Part shown: in pieces, positions 26,371-35,787 of the stretch | Position numbering within the stretch: the stretch's first letter is position 1 | Layout: every line of letters begins with the position of its first letter | NCBI GenBank assembly: GCA_009839745.1 | Contig: VXPE01000033.1 | Coordinates: 32,844-79,070 of the forward strand | From: Candidatus Poribacteria bacterium | GTDB taxonomy: Bacteria; Poribacteria; WGA-4E; WGA-3G | Direction of reading: 5' to 3' | Length of the DNA stretch: 46,227 bases | Notes under the pieces: generated by a model | Database searches by the model: none | What the model was told of the DNA's origin: nothing | What the model saw: only the letters and a program-made list of their open reading frames with translations | Made by a program: the position numbers and the translations under genes

Positions 26371-26399
26371 TTTACAATCTTACAAAAAAATGATATGAT
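26371..26399 (+). promoter_or_regulatory. Promoter for the truncated threonine-aldolase-like gene
   Basis: TTTACA at 26371-26376 and TATGAT at 26394-26399 with 17 bp between them, followed by ATGATATGATATG repeats. Confidence 0.55.
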
Positions 26400-26437
26400 A
26401 TGATATGGGTAGGAAACTCCTTAAGGAGGTTAGTTTG

Positions 26438-26881
26438 ATGCAAACAACGGACCGCCCTGTTACCGAATTACTCCGATCCGATACGAGGCTTATCTCGGAG
26501 GTTCCCCCGAGCAACACGGTTATCTTTCGAGGAGACGGAGAACCGAAACCGCCTTCAACGATGCTACAGCAGCTTGCTGCGTTCGACCAAAAGTTTACGC
26601 TTAAAGAGGATTCTTATTCCGTCGGTGGCACTGTCGAACAACTTGAGAAAAAATGCGCTGAAATGTTGGGCAAGGAGGCGGCAGTCTTTATGCCGACGGG
26701 GACACTCGCCAATCATCTTGCTATCCGAAAACTCTGCGGTGTCAAACCGCGTGCGATCGTTCAGGAGCAAAGTCATCTCTACAATGACAGCGGGGATTGT
26801 GTAACGCGGCTCAGTAACATAAATCTCATACCCTTAACTTCCGTCAAGAATTGTCCGCTTGTATGCATAGGAGATTTGTGA
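26438..26881 (+). pseudogene. Truncated threonine-aldolase-like PLP enzyme
   Basis: The 147 residues match the N-terminal part of beta-eliminating-lyase/threonine-aldolase enzymes: FRGDGEPKPP, EDSYSVGGTVEQLE, GKEAAVFMPTGTLANHLAI and EQSHLYNDSG. The family is normally around 350 residues; here the frame leaves the family after about NLIPL and ends in unrelated sequence at 26881, so the PLP-lysine half is missing. The start is very clear: AAGGAGGT lies 7 bp before ATG 26438, and a good promoter precedes it. It is likely a broken gene. A short remnant protein may be made. Confidence 0.75.
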
Positions 26882-26923
26882 TAGAATGACATGCGTTTGG
26901 TAATATGTATTTGAGGTAAAACA

Positions 26924-27307
26924 ATGAAAGAAAAAATCGAAGATGAAATCATAGAAGTGCTTGACACGTGGATGGCGGCATTTAATCGTCTTGATATAGT
27001 TGCGTGGGAGAAAACGTTTCACTTTCCGCACTACCGTCTTGCGTCTAGCAACATGCGCATCCTCAACGAACCGGGTGAGCAGGATGTGGAGCGAATAAGA
27101 AAAAACCTGACCGCACGGGGTTGGCACCATAGCGGTTGGGATAGACGCAACATTGTCCATGCCTCAGCATCCAAGGTCCACGTTGACACGCAATTCACAC
27201 GTTATCGCGCCGATGGCACGGTCATTGCCTCCTACGAATCGCTTTATGTCTTAACCTACGAAGCGGGACGCTGGGGTATCAAACTGCGATCGAGTTTCGC
27301 GCCGTGA
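26924..27307 (+). CDS. NTF2-like / SnoaL-like small protein
   Basis: A 127-residue protein with the cone-shaped NTF2-like layout: an N-terminal helix pair (DTWMAAFNRLDIVAWEKTFHFPHYRL) followed by strands with VDTQFTRYRADGTVIASYESLYVLTYEAGRWGIKLRS. Family members bind small hydrophobic molecules or act as isomerases, dehydratases or multimer scaffolds; no activity can be named here. It starts 42 bp after the broken threonine-aldolase-like gene. Confidence 0.7.
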   Translation: MKEKIEDEIIEVLDTWMAAFNRLDIVAWEKTFHFPHYRLASSNMRILNEPGEQDVERIRKNLTARGWHHSGWDRRNIVHASASKVHVDTQFTRYRADGTVIASYESLYVLTYEAGRWGIKLRSSFAP

Positions 27308-27358
27308 TAGACGGCAGTCAAAATACTTGAAGTTAGCATTCCATTAGGAGAAGATTGT

Positions 27359-29917
27359 ATGTGTAACTCCGTTTCACTATTATTTTACCGAAAACCTTCT
27401 ATATGCATTACCATGAAAACATTAATCTCTTATCTACTTATATTTCTCACTTTTGTGGTGCCTGTATTTTTACCGAGTAGTTTTGCACGAGAGGCTCCAC
27501 CCACGTATGCGGTACGCGTCGTTTATTTTCTCGCAAAAGACAGCCAACCGCACCTGAATGCAGAAAAGCAAGTTGGTATGGTCATGACAGACATCCAGCA
27601 GTTTGTCGCCAACGAAATGGAACGCCATGGATTTGGAAGAAAGACCTTCAGACTTGAAACTGATGAGTTAGATAGAGTTGTTGTGCATCGCGTCACTGGG
27701 AAGTTCCTCAGCTCACATTATGCTCTGCCTTCCCCTTCAGACTGTGCACATAGAATAATACCAGAAATCGATGAACATTTTGATATGTCTCAGAACATCT
27801 ATTGCGTCATAGCAAATCTTCATCGGGAAACTTGTGGTGTAAGTGATGGCGGGAGTTCGCATAATGGCTGGGGGCTTGCAGTACTTAGCAGTTGTAATCT
27901 GGTGAGTGATATTTCCAGCATCCTCACCCATGAGTTATTGCATGCCTTTGGACTCCCTCACGATTATCGCACCGCAGGGATCATGTCCTACGGTTGGTCC
28001 CCTACCTTTCTATCGTTCTCTAAGTGTGCTGCTGAATGGTTAGATGTACATCGTTCCTTCAACAGTACCCCAACTCAGATTGATACGACACCCAGCAGGA
28101 TAAAAGTACTTCCGCCACTTGCCCATCCACCCAATGCGATCCGGCTCCGCTTTGAGATAACTGATGCTGATGGGTTGCATCAGGCACAGTTCAATGGGAT
28201 CCCAAAACCCGGTATTAGTGACTTCGGCCCCAGTTTAATCGCTTGTAAATCGTTAAGCGGAAAAAGCGCCACGGTTGAATTTATCACTTCCGACTTGAAA
28301 CTACCGCCTGATGATTATGAAATTTTATCTGTTATTGATAAGCACGGAAATTTCACAACAGAGTATTTCTCTATCCGAGAGTTTGTCAATGAAGGTCTTC
28401 AAAAGGAAGTAAATATCGAGGGTGATAGTGTTCCGAATACCGATGCCCGAATCCCTGTGACCCTCCGAAAAGTCGCTGGAGATAATCAGCGCGGGGTTCC
28501 AAACAGTTGGTTACCGCAACCCTTGGTCGTTGAAGTGCTGGATGCCAATGGTGATCCCGTAGTAGACGCGGAAGTCCTATTTCGTGCCCTCTCTTACCCC
28601 GAAGACTCTTTTCCGGAAGGAGAAATCCGGACCGATTACGGTATACTCTCTGATACAAATCCCCGGACAGATGCCAACGGATGGGCCTGGAGTTTTCTGC
28701 GCCTTGGATATCAAAACTACCACAACCCCGTAGTCCACGCGAGCGTCGTTGGCGTTTCGGAATCAGTTCACTTTAATAATCTGACTTCGCGCGAAAAGAT
28801 GGTAATCAATCGGTCAGAATATCCGGATATGTATTGGATAGACACGTTAGAAGGGCAGGGAACGCTTTATGGTCCGGATGGTAGCAAATGGCTACTGGGG
28901 AGCCGTGTAAAAAGTGCCGTTTTTAATGGGGTGAATCGCCAACTTTATTGGGTGACGGTTGAATATCAGGAGGGACGTTACTGTGGGGGAATCTACTGCT
29001 CTGCTCCCGATAGCAGTCTTTTTGAGCCGATAGAAATCGTGAAACTCAGGAGCCCCCCTCTTGGGATTGCTATTAACCCCTTGACAGCTAAACTCTATTG
29101 GACAAATGTTCAGGGTAACATTCAAACGTGCCATCTTGATGGTTCAAATGTTCAGACCTTTCTTACTGGCCTAAATTCCCCTAAACATATTGCCGTGGAT
29201 ACAGTCGGGAGCAAACTCTATTGGACAGATGGACACGAACATATCCTACACGCAGACCTCAATGGAAAAAACATCCAAACTTTTTTGAAAAGTCAGGGAA
29301 CGTTAGGAAGCATCACTGTAGCCGGTGATCATCTTTACTGGGCGGAGAAAGTAGGCGCAGCGGAAGGACAAATCAGACGCGTGAATCTTCAGACATCAAA
29401 AATTCAACGCCTCATCACGTTCGGGAATAGTCGACCAATCGGCATTGCTGTCGATGGTGCAGGCGAAAAATTGTATTGGACAGATACACAAGGGCGCATC
29501 CGACGCGCGAACTTTGATGGTACAGATATTGAAGATGTAATTACAGGATTGATCGCACCGGGACACCTCATTTTCGGTATCCCTATGGCTGAAGTGCCGG
29601 CCGCCCCTGAAATATTCAGACCTCAGGCAACACAGTTGCTCGCAAACTACCCGAACCCATTTAACCCGGAGACATGGATTCCATATCAGTTGGCAAACCC
29701 TACGGATGTTAGCCTTTCTATACATGCTGCCGATGGAAAATTGGTGCGCACCTTGGCGTTGGGATATCAATCTGCGGGTGTCTATCAGAGCAAAAGTCGT
29801 GCGGCGTATTGGGATGGACGCAACGAGGTTAATGAACAGGTCGCTAGCGGTCTCTACTTTTACACAATCACTACGGGCGACTTCACGGCAACACGGAAGA
29901 TGCTGATTCTGAAATAG
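27359..29917 (+). CDS. Large secreted metzincin-like protein with YWTD repeats and C-terminal sorting domain
   Basis: An 852-residue secreted protein. A signal peptide ends near residue 43. Residues 185-215 hold HELLHAFGLPHD (zinc ligands H191, H195, H201, catalytic E192) and the Met-turn IMSYG, a metzincin-type protease core. About 385-480 has an Ig-like stretch with VLDANGDPVVDAEV. About 490-745 has repeated LYW(T/A)(D/E/N) units of LDL-receptor class B (YWTD) propeller type. The end (about 760-852) has NYPNPFNPETWIPYQL and GLYFYTITTGDF...KMLILK, the FlgD/T9SS-type C-terminal domain. The start at 27359 has AGGAGA 7 bp upstream; an in-frame ATG at 27413 lacks one. The substrate is unknown. 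Confidence 0.85.
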   Translation: MCNSVSLLFYRKPSICITMKTLISYLLIFLTFVVPVFLPSSFAREAPPTYAVRVVYFLAKDSQPHLNAEKQVGMVMTDIQQFVANEMERHGFGRKTFRLETDELDRVVVHRVTGKFLSSHYALPSPSDCAHRIIPEIDEHFDMSQNIYCVIANLHRETCGVSDGGSSHNGWGLAVLSSCNLVSDISSILTHELLHAFGLPHDYRTAGIMSYGWSPTFLSFSKCAAEWLDVHRSFNSTPTQIDTTPSRIKVLPPLAHPPNAIRLRFEITDADGLHQAQFNGIPKPGISDFGPSLIACKSLSGKSATVEFITSDLKLPPDDYEILSVIDKHGNFTTEYFSIREFVNEGLQKEVNIEGDSVPNTDARIPVTLRKVAGDNQRGVPNSWLPQPLVVEVLDANGDPVVDAEVLFRALSYPEDSFPEGEIRTDYGILSDTNPRTDANGWAWSFLRLGYQNYHNPVVHASVVGVSESVHFNNLTSREKMVINRSEYPDMYWIDTLEGQGTLYGPDGSKWLLGSRVKSAVFNGVNRQLYWVTVEYQEGRYCGGIYCSAPDSSLFEPIEIVKLRSPPLGIAINPLTAKLYWTNVQGNIQTCHLDGSNVQTFLTGLNSPKHIAVDTVGSKLYWTDGHEHILHADLNGKNIQTFLKSQGTLGSITVAGDHLYWAEKVGAAEGQIRRVNLQTSKIQRLITFGNSRPIGIAVDGAGEKLYWTDTQGRIRRANFDGTDIEDVITGLIAPGHLIFGIPMAEVPAAPEIFRPQATQLLANYPNPFNPETWIPYQLANPTDVSLSIHAADGKLVRTLALGYQSAGVYQSKSRAAYWDGRNEVNEQVASGLYFYTITTGDFTATRKMLILK

Positions 29918-30037
29918 TATCATAAGACCTCATGATAGCTGGAATGCTGATGTCTATTAGCTTCCCAGCCATCGCTGATGAGTGGGTTGACGCAAGTTCA
30001 ATTACGGATCTGTCAACGAAAATATCAAGTTCACATT
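29918..30037. other. Intergenic lead-in to the inverted-repeat elements
   Basis: No gene is seen. CAGCC/GGCTG-type sequence after the metzincin-like gene is followed by the first small element at 30038. Confidence 0.5.
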
Positions 30038-30260
30038 ACTAAACTTTGGACAATTTTTTTAAGAACACACATATCGCCCCGCTGGGGCTTAGGTCTTGGG
30101 GGGTTGGCGTTTCTATACACATATCGCCCCGCTGGGGCTGCCGTTGGGTGCATCGGGGTTTATTTTCCTGCAAGTTGGGTTTGTTTCAGAAACTTTCAGA
30201 AAAATCAAAGATCTCTTGAAAACCGAGCATGAACCCGACCAAAATTGTCCAAACTATAGT
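30038..30260. mobile_element. Small inverted-repeat element A (MITE-like)
   Basis: TTTGGACAATTTT at 30045-30057 and its reverse complement AAAATTGTCCAAA at 30241-30253 form terminal repeats, with the flanking ACTA/TAGT extending the match. Inside, ACACATATCGCCCCGCTGGG occurs twice (30066 and 30117). It has no coding capacity worth calling. It sits directly against element B1. Confidence 0.6.
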
Positions 30261-30266
30261 CATATT

Positions 30267-30467
30267 AGGACTTACGCATTTTCTCTTAAAGTCCCCCTGA
30301 TAAGGGGCGGGGAAGCCCACACGGGAGACCTCATACCCGGGGAAGTCCATACGGACTTCATACCCGGGGAAGTCCATACGGACTTCATACCGTTGATTCT
30401 GATTCTGATTCTTTAGGGGGTTAAATCACGGAAATACACTGTTTTTTGCCCAATTTGCGTAAGTCCT
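30267..30467. mobile_element. Small inverted-repeat element B1 (MITE-like)
   Basis: A 201-bp element with perfect 12-bp ends, AGGACTTACGCA and TGCGTAAGTCCT. It is nearly identical in its inner half to element B2 at 36748-36935, in reverse orientation. It differs by an extra tandem 27-bp unit containing GGGGAAGTCCATACGGACTTC and an extra GATTCT. No transposase is inside, so it would move only with help from elsewhere. Confidence 0.75.
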
Positions 30468-30474
30468 GCATATC

Positions 30475-32397
30475 TCAATCCAACAAGATGCGATAGCCGG
30501 TTTGGACACCGGTTAGCATTCCAACGACCGACCAGAGTCCCGCACAGGTCATCTCACCGAGGATTAATCCGAGAAACAGGGGACGTGCTTCTCTATAGGC
30601 TTTGAGTCCTCCGTATTTCACAATCCCGTATTTCAGGAGATAACCGAGGAGGATAGAGAACCATAACTTAAACGATGCCCACGAGCTCAGCATCGTGTAT
30701 CCGATCGGATGGATCGGCCACCAGACGAAAACTTTTCGCATCCACATCAATCCAATTGTAAACGCGCTGCCGAAAAGTGTAAAACCGGTATTTGTCCAGT
30801 CTGTTCCCATCCGAGGGCTGTTAAGGACGGCACTCAACCAGCGGACCCCGCCGCTGCCCCCTGTATGCACGTGTAACGCCCCGTGTTGGTAGCTAACTTT
30901 CAGCACGGAATAATATGAGACGAGCAATCCGAGCACCATGGCCACTCCCATCGCTATGAGGAGTTTGCGCCGGTTGGCTCTCACGGTATCCGCTGCCTTG
31001 AGTCCATTCATCACATTCGGCATCATAAACTCTCTCAGGTGTGAGGTTAAGCCGGTGGGCTGCATGAACAGCCACGTTGTCGTTGAAGGGGTCATCCGTG
31101 CAGTGCCAAGCGTTGTGAGGAAGAAGCTTTGCGGTGAAAATGAGGGATTGATAAAAGGGATACCGCCGTTGATAATCTGCCACGTCAAGGCGACAAACAC
31201 ACCTACCGAAAAGATTACAAAGAGCGCCGCGAATACCAGTGACATTCCCATTAGGACACTCAGGTATATCAAGAGGAGCACGCCTCCGATCAGCCCTATG
31301 ACTGTCAGTCCAGCGGGCATCGGTTCCTCTTGGACATCCGATTGTGGAGAACCGCGTCCAAAACCGCTTAAGAACAGTTGCTTGATATGCCGTCTCGCCT
31401 TGAAGAGTGCGAACCCCCCAAGTGTCAAACATGCACCGGCTTCCTGCGCCGCGCTGAACGAATACGCCGTCCATTTTACACCCGGTCCCTTCGTTATGAG
31501 GAAACCGAGCATACTGCCGACGAGACATTGCAGTTTGAAAAACAGGAAGAAAAACCAGAGGCTGAAGGCGACTTCAAGTGTGAGCAGGTAGCTGAATCCG
31601 ACCATCGACATCAACACGACAATCTGAAAGGGCCTTAGGGCATTGAGGGGTCTGCCGACGAGAAACGGATCGAGCCAAAATCGGACGGGAATGTGTGGGA
31701 GGGTCGGGAAATAGGCTTGCAGCCCGTTTAGGGTGTGGATGAACGCCGGTATAGCGAAGCCGAGCCACATCTTTCTGCTTTTGAAGAATGAATTGACAAT
31801 GCCTGACCGATGGACGGAGAGTTCTACAGGCAATTGAACGAGCGGAAACGTGCATTTCTCATACTCAATCCACTGTTTACGGAGGATCACAGCGAGGCAT
31901 ACCATGACGAAATAGGCAGTAAAAACATACAACGCCCACATGGAGAGGGGTTTCAGCCACGCCCCCCAAGGGATCCGCTCGCCGACAGACACGCCTTCAT
32001 AGAAGGAGGCAATCGCGATCTCATCGCGCACGACACGCCATTTGGGGATGTATTGAAAGAAAAGCGAGCGCCACTCGTTCTCTGGTGTGGCGAAATAGTG
32101 GTAAGCTGCGAAAGCGGACAATGCGTCGCGCATCATTCCCGATGAGGGGATACCGGCGACGGCAATCATGATACACCAGATAACGACGAGTTCTTGGGCA
32201 GAGAGTGCGAGTTTCGGATGTAGGCATCTTAGGACGGCATTCACAACCAACGCCAAGACAGTCAGGGCAAAAAATGGGGCAAGCGGAAAATGCCCCCCCG
32301 CCAGAAAGGTGTTCCGAATGACAAAATCGTTGTAGGGCGCGATTAAACATTCCAAGACCGCCAAGGCGATGCCGATAATTAACGCCCTTTTTGACAT
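30475..32397 (-). CDS. DUF6785-like multi-spanning membrane protein
   Basis: A 640-residue integral membrane protein with about 12 hydrophobic segments; no soluble domain is obvious. Segments like MVCLAVILRKQWIEYEKCTF and PLVQLPVEL around residue 165-190 are shared with a broken fragment at 36938-37135, so it belongs to a repeated family in this genome. It is loosely oligopeptide-transporter (OPT)-like and its function is unknown. The start ATG at 32397 has CAAGGAATAATTAAAA directly upstream, the end of leader-like repeat L4. Its stop is 8 bp from element B1. Confidence 0.75.
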   Translation of the reverse strand: MSKRALIIGIALAVLECLIAPYNDFVIRNTFLAGGHFPLAPFFALTVLALVVNAVLRCLHPKLALSAQELVVIWCIMIAVAGIPSSGMMRDALSAFAAYHYFATPENEWRSLFFQYIPKWRVVRDEIAIASFYEGVSVGERIPWGAWLKPLSMWALYVFTAYFVMVCLAVILRKQWIEYEKCTFPLVQLPVELSVHRSGIVNSFFKSRKMWLGFAIPAFIHTLNGLQAYFPTLPHIPVRFWLDPFLVGRPLNALRPFQIVVLMSMVGFSYLLTLEVAFSLWFFFLFFKLQCLVGSMLGFLITKGPGVKWTAYSFSAAQEAGACLTLGGFALFKARRHIKQLFLSGFGRGSPQSDVQEEPMPAGLTVIGLIGGVLLLIYLSVLMGMSLVFAALFVIFSVGVFVALTWQIINGGIPFINPSFSPQSFFLTTLGTARMTPSTTTWLFMQPTGLTSHLREFMMPNVMNGLKAADTVRANRRKLLIAMGVAMVLGLLVSYYSVLKVSYQHGALHVHTGGSGGVRWLSAVLNSPRMGTDWTNTGFTLFGSAFTIGLMWMRKVFVWWPIHPIGYTMLSSWASFKLWFSILLGYLLKYGIVKYGGLKAYREARPLFLGLILGEMTCAGLWSVVGMLTGVQTGYRILLD

Positions 32398-32408
32398 TTT
32401 TAATTATT

Positions 32409-32484
32409 CCTTGCGGTTCGGTCAAGTCGGTTTGATGAATGAAGTGCCTCTCCGTAGACCCGCCTGCGCCGTTGTTGCAGGCTA
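32409..32484 (-). repeat. Leader-like repeat copy L4, upstream of the DUF6785-like gene
   Basis: CCTTGCGG at 32409-32416 and GCTA at 32481-32484, 72 bp apart. It shares CGCCTGCGCCGTTGTTGCAG with L3 and GGTTCGGTCAAG with L5. The minus-strand end CCGCAAGGAATAATTAAAA adjoins the gene's ATG and provides its ribosome site. Confidence 0.75.
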
Positions 32485-32580
32485 CAAATTTGGTTTATAG
32501 TAAAGCACACAATTATAGGAGCGCTCATATTCTCTGAATTATAGCATACATTGGATGAGATGTGGATTTTTGTTTTTTGT

Positions 32581-32601
32581 GGACAACCACAAGGGTTGTC
32601 C
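32581..32601. repeat. Palindrome GGACAACCACAAGGGTTGTCC
   Basis: A near-perfect inverted repeat followed by CTAC, in the 319-bp stretch without genes between the DUF6785-like gene and the next membrane protein. This stretch otherwise holds repeat L4 and AT-rich sequence. Confidence 0.6.
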
Positions 32602-32716
32602 CTACTCGCACATTGACACTCCACTTTCTTTGAGTTGCTAAAAAGGGACAGTCGTGATAACATAATCCGAGTATTGGTCGGTGAAGGAAACGGGCAGAAA
32701 TAATGGACATAGCAGT

Positions 32717-34114
32717 ATGCTTACTCTCCAACTGAAACATCTCAGTCAATCAGCACGCGCAAGGCAGATAGCCGTATGGGCACTCTCCATCGGTCTTCTG
32801 TTTTTCGGGTTTCTCTCTAACGCCTGGCACGTCGCCGAACAGGAATGGTTTGATACGCATCAGCGGGACACCGAAAGCCTTATTATCGGAAGGATGGTCA
32901 AATCTCGTCAAGATAGCATCTTTTCGGTAGGCGGACTGACGGGGGCGGGAGTTACGACGAGTATTCAGCAGGACTGGATATCCGAAAACCAGATTGACAC
33001 TCAATATGCAGCCTATCTTCACATGCTCACCTTTGATGAATTCTCCCCATACATGTCACAAACTGGCGGGCAAGGCATGGTTTTCAGTCTCCTCGATAGA
33101 TGCATTCCGCTATCACCTCAAATTAAGCTGTGGGCATTCTATGTGTTGACGGCTCTGCTCTCGGCAATCGCATTGACCTTTATTGTAGACTGGTTCTATG
33201 AAGAATTTGGTGGGTGGGTCGCGATCTTCGTCGTGGGTTCGGGGGTGCTTTCGCAATGGTTGACGGTCTTCGGTAAGAATCTTTGGTGGAGCCTATGGGC
33301 GTTCTACCTACCGATGCTTGTCGTCATGTGCCTCCTGAAACGCCATAGAGTCCCATCGAACCGTCAGTTCATCAGATTTGGAATTCTGATCTTCACGGCA
33401 GTGCTCATTAAGTGTTTCATCAACGGTTTCGAGTATATTACGACCACGCTGTTGATGATGGTGACGCCGTGTATCTATTATGCCGTCCTCGACAGGTGGC
33501 GTAGGCATCAATACCTGAAGTGGGCACTTGCAGCGGGACTCGGATCAGGCGTCGCAATTTTTTTGGGTCTCGTGATGTTATGTTTCCAGATCGGTGCTGT
33601 AAAGGGCGGGTTTATGGACGGGGTTGCGCATGTGATCTGGTCTTTTGGTAAGCGCACGTATGGAGAGGTTCAAGACTATCCGGCTGTATATGCCGCCAGC
33701 CTTGAAGCCGGGACGATCGGGGTGGTGATTACTTACGTGAACGGTATTTTCTTCGATCTCAACACCTACCTATCCAACGCGAACCCTTTCGTCTCCGACT
33801 TCCTATTGAAAGTCCGCTACGGTTATCTCATCCTACTTTTTATGGTGATGTCTGTGGTGCTGTTTTTGCGTAGCAAAAAGATACTCTCAGAGCGACGACG
33901 GCATTATATCGCTTTAATCTGGACGACGTGGTTTTCAATGCTGGCACCTTTATCGTGGTATATCCTCTTCAAAGCACACTCATATATTCATACGCACATG
34001 AGTTTTCTGCTGTGGCAGATGCCCTTTACGTTCTTCGGCTTTGCTGTGGTCGGATGTGCAGTTATCACATGGAGAAACGGAAGCATAGAAAAAAGTAATA
34101 TGGAGGGGGTATGA
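32717..34114 (+). CDS. Multi-spanning membrane protein of unknown function
   Basis: A 465-residue integral membrane protein with about 9-10 hydrophobic segments. A large loop (about 45-110, SQDSIFSVGGLTG...) follows the first segment. The general shape (a first helix, long loop, many helices) recalls GT-C type glycosyltransferases, and FKAHSYIHTHMSFLLWQMP near the end would fit a catalytic-side loop, but no diagnostic DD motif is seen. The start is unclear: ATG 32717 is chosen, and an in-frame GTG at 32681 is possible. Confidence 0.7.
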   Translation: MLTLQLKHLSQSARARQIAVWALSIGLLFFGFLSNAWHVAEQEWFDTHQRDTESLIIGRMVKSRQDSIFSVGGLTGAGVTTSIQQDWISENQIDTQYAAYLHMLTFDEFSPYMSQTGGQGMVFSLLDRCIPLSPQIKLWAFYVLTALLSAIALTFIVDWFYEEFGGWVAIFVVGSGVLSQWLTVFGKNLWWSLWAFYLPMLVVMCLLKRHRVPSNRQFIRFGILIFTAVLIKCFINGFEYITTTLLMMVTPCIYYAVLDRWRRHQYLKWALAAGLGSGVAIFLGLVMLCFQIGAVKGGFMDGVAHVIWSFGKRTYGEVQDYPAVYAASLEAGTIGVVITYVNGIFFDLNTYLSNANPFVSDFLLKVRYGYLILLFMVMSVVLFLRSKKILSERRRHYIALIWTTWFSMLAPLSWYILFKAHSYIHTHMSFLLWQMPFTFFGFAVVGCAVITWRNGSIEKSNMEGV

Positions 34115-34241
34115 ACGCAAATAGATTAGATCGGTGGATTGGTAGAGACCGATTGCGTCCTGACGAAATAGATGGCAATGGCTTTGTGGTGGACCTTAGA
34201 AGAAATCTGGGTGTTGAAATCCAGTTCGGACACAATTTTTA

Positions 34242-34271
34242 TTGACAACTGCGTTGCGGTTAACATATCAT
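34242..34271 (+). promoter_or_regulatory. Promoter for the PhyH-SodC-PhyH cluster
   Basis: TTGACA at 34242-34247 and TATCAT at 34266-34271 with 18 bp between them, about 50 bp ahead of the first PhyH gene. Confidence 0.55.
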
Positions 34272-34319
34272 ATCGGATAAGTGTTGACCCGTTGTTACTG
34301 TTTGAAAGGAGTTCAGAAA

Positions 34320-35123
34320 ATGGCGAAAGTCCTCTCACTGGTGGCACACAACGACTTGGAAAGCCAAGTTGAGGCATTGGAAAGGGACGGTTATGTCTAT
34401 TTCCCTAACGTGCTTGGGACGGATGAAATCGCTGAGTTGCGTGCAACCATGGATCGATTAGAGGCGATCCCAGCGTCTCACGATCGGGACGAAACGCCTC
34501 AAAATGGCGACGCATTCCTCCACAAGCTTATCAGCAATTCGTTTAATCGAGACGCGTTGTATCTCCAATTCCTTGACAGATCCCCCGTCTTTGAAGTTGC
34601 CGAAGCGGCGCACGGTGCGGATTTTCATTGCATCGGTATGCATTCATGGCTGACAGGACCGGGACGGCCAGATCAGGGATTACATACGGATTGGCTGCCG
34701 ATCTCTCTACCCGCAGACGTTCGTTCCGATCCACGCGTCAAAATCCCGATCTTCATCACTACTGCGCATTACTATCTCAATGATATGTATGAGGAGTTGG
34801 GACCGACGAAGTTTGTTCCCGGCAGCCATTTCTCTGGATGTTCTCCAAACGGGGCAACAGAATGGAATAATCGGGGTGAAGAGAGTATCTTGTGCAATGC
34901 GGGGGATGTGGTGCTTTTCCGTAGCGAAGTCTGGCATCGAGGTTCTGCCAACACGAGTGACGAAGTCCGTTATCTCATGCAGGTGCACTATGCGCAGCGG
35001 ATGATTACGCAGAAATATCCGCCCTATCTGAATAAATTTCAGTTCGATGCATCGATCCTCGCACAAGCGACCTCTCGGCAGAGGCGGCTTATGGGCGACC
35101 ATCGACCGAGTAATTACGATTAA
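34320..35123 (+). CDS. PhyH family dioxygenase, paralogue 1 of the sodC cluster
   Basis: A 267-residue Fe(II)/2-oxoglutarate oxygenase. Iron ligands are H122 and D124 (GLHTDWLP) and H206 in EVWHRGSAN. TKFVPGSHFSG has the PGSH turn. Its paralogue at 35844-36647 has the same length and motif numbering, and shares a 98-bp stretch (34827-34924) without any mismatch. AAAGGAG precedes the ATG by about 9 bp; an upstream in-frame ATG at 34281 has no such site. A promoter lies at 34242-34271. Substrate unknown. Confidence 0.85.
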   Translation: MAKVLSLVAHNDLESQVEALERDGYVYFPNVLGTDEIAELRATMDRLEAIPASHDRDETPQNGDAFLHKLISNSFNRDALYLQFLDRSPVFEVAEAAHGADFHCIGMHSWLTGPGRPDQGLHTDWLPISLPADVRSDPRVKIPIFITTAHYYLNDMYEELGPTKFVPGSHFSGCSPNGATEWNNRGEESILCNAGDVVLFRSEVWHRGSANTSDEVRYLMQVHYAQRMITQKYPPYLNKFQFDASILAQATSRQRRLMGDHRPSNYD

Positions 35124-35189
35124 ATCTGAGAGCCTGTGGACGTTGCTTCGTAGTGAGAATGTCCATTCAGAATCATTAAGGAGTTATCA

Positions 35190-35765
35190 ATGAAAACGCG
35201 TTTAATGTCTATCGGTATAAAACCTGTATTCTTTCTATTGCTCGGTATTTCTATCATATCAATGGGTTGCGACCGAGTGAACCAACAAGCGGGGATTCTT
35301 TCAACTGCCCCCGCAGCACAAGCACACGCCATGATCGACGCATTGGGCGACAGTGGTGTAACCGGAATAGCAGTCTTCACACAAAACGGCGACCAGATCA
35401 CGCTCACGGCTGAACTTCAGGGTGCCTCCCCAGGTCTTCACGGCTTTCATATCCACGCAAACGGGGATTGCAGTTCACCCGACGGTAAATCCGCCGGGGG
35501 TCACTGGAATCCCACGGATGTTGCGCACGGAAAATGGGGAGAAGGTGAGTTTCATCTCGGGGATATTGGCAATATCAGCGTCGGAGAAGATGGCACAGGC
35601 AGTATTACATTGACGACGGATCTCTGGGAGATCGGCACGGGTTCCGACATCGATGTTGTCGGCAAAGGTATCATTGTGCATGCCGACGCGGACGATTTCG
35701 TCTCGCAACCTTCGGGTGCTGCGGGGGCGCGTATCGGATGCGGCGTCATTGTATTAGCGGAATAA
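35190..35765 (+). CDS. sodC: Cu/Zn superoxide dismutase lipoprotein
   Basis: A 191-residue periplasmic enzyme that removes superoxide. The lipoprotein signal ends ISMGC (C27). The metal-binding histidines are in GFHIHANGDC, GGHWNPTDVAHG, HLGDIGN and GIIVHADADDF, the normal SodC ligand set, and the two cysteines of the disulfide are in GDC and IGCG. It is flanked by two close PhyH paralogues in the same direction. Whether it protects against by-products of the dioxygenases is speculation. Confidence 0.9.
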   Translation: MKTRLMSIGIKPVFFLLLGISIISMGCDRVNQQAGILSTAPAAQAHAMIDALGDSGVTGIAVFTQNGDQITLTAELQGASPGLHGFHIHANGDCSSPDGKSAGGHWNPTDVAHGKWGEGEFHLGDIGNISVGEDGTGSITLTTDLWEIGTGSDIDVVGKGIIVHADADDFVSQPSGAAGARIGCGVIVLAE

Positions 35766-35787
35766 TTGTAGTAATCCTACTTTCGCT

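Noticed and set aside
30066-30139. Two copies of a 23-bp unit, CRISPR-like spacing
   Set aside because: There are only two units, inside a small inverted-repeat element, with no further repeats and no cas genes.
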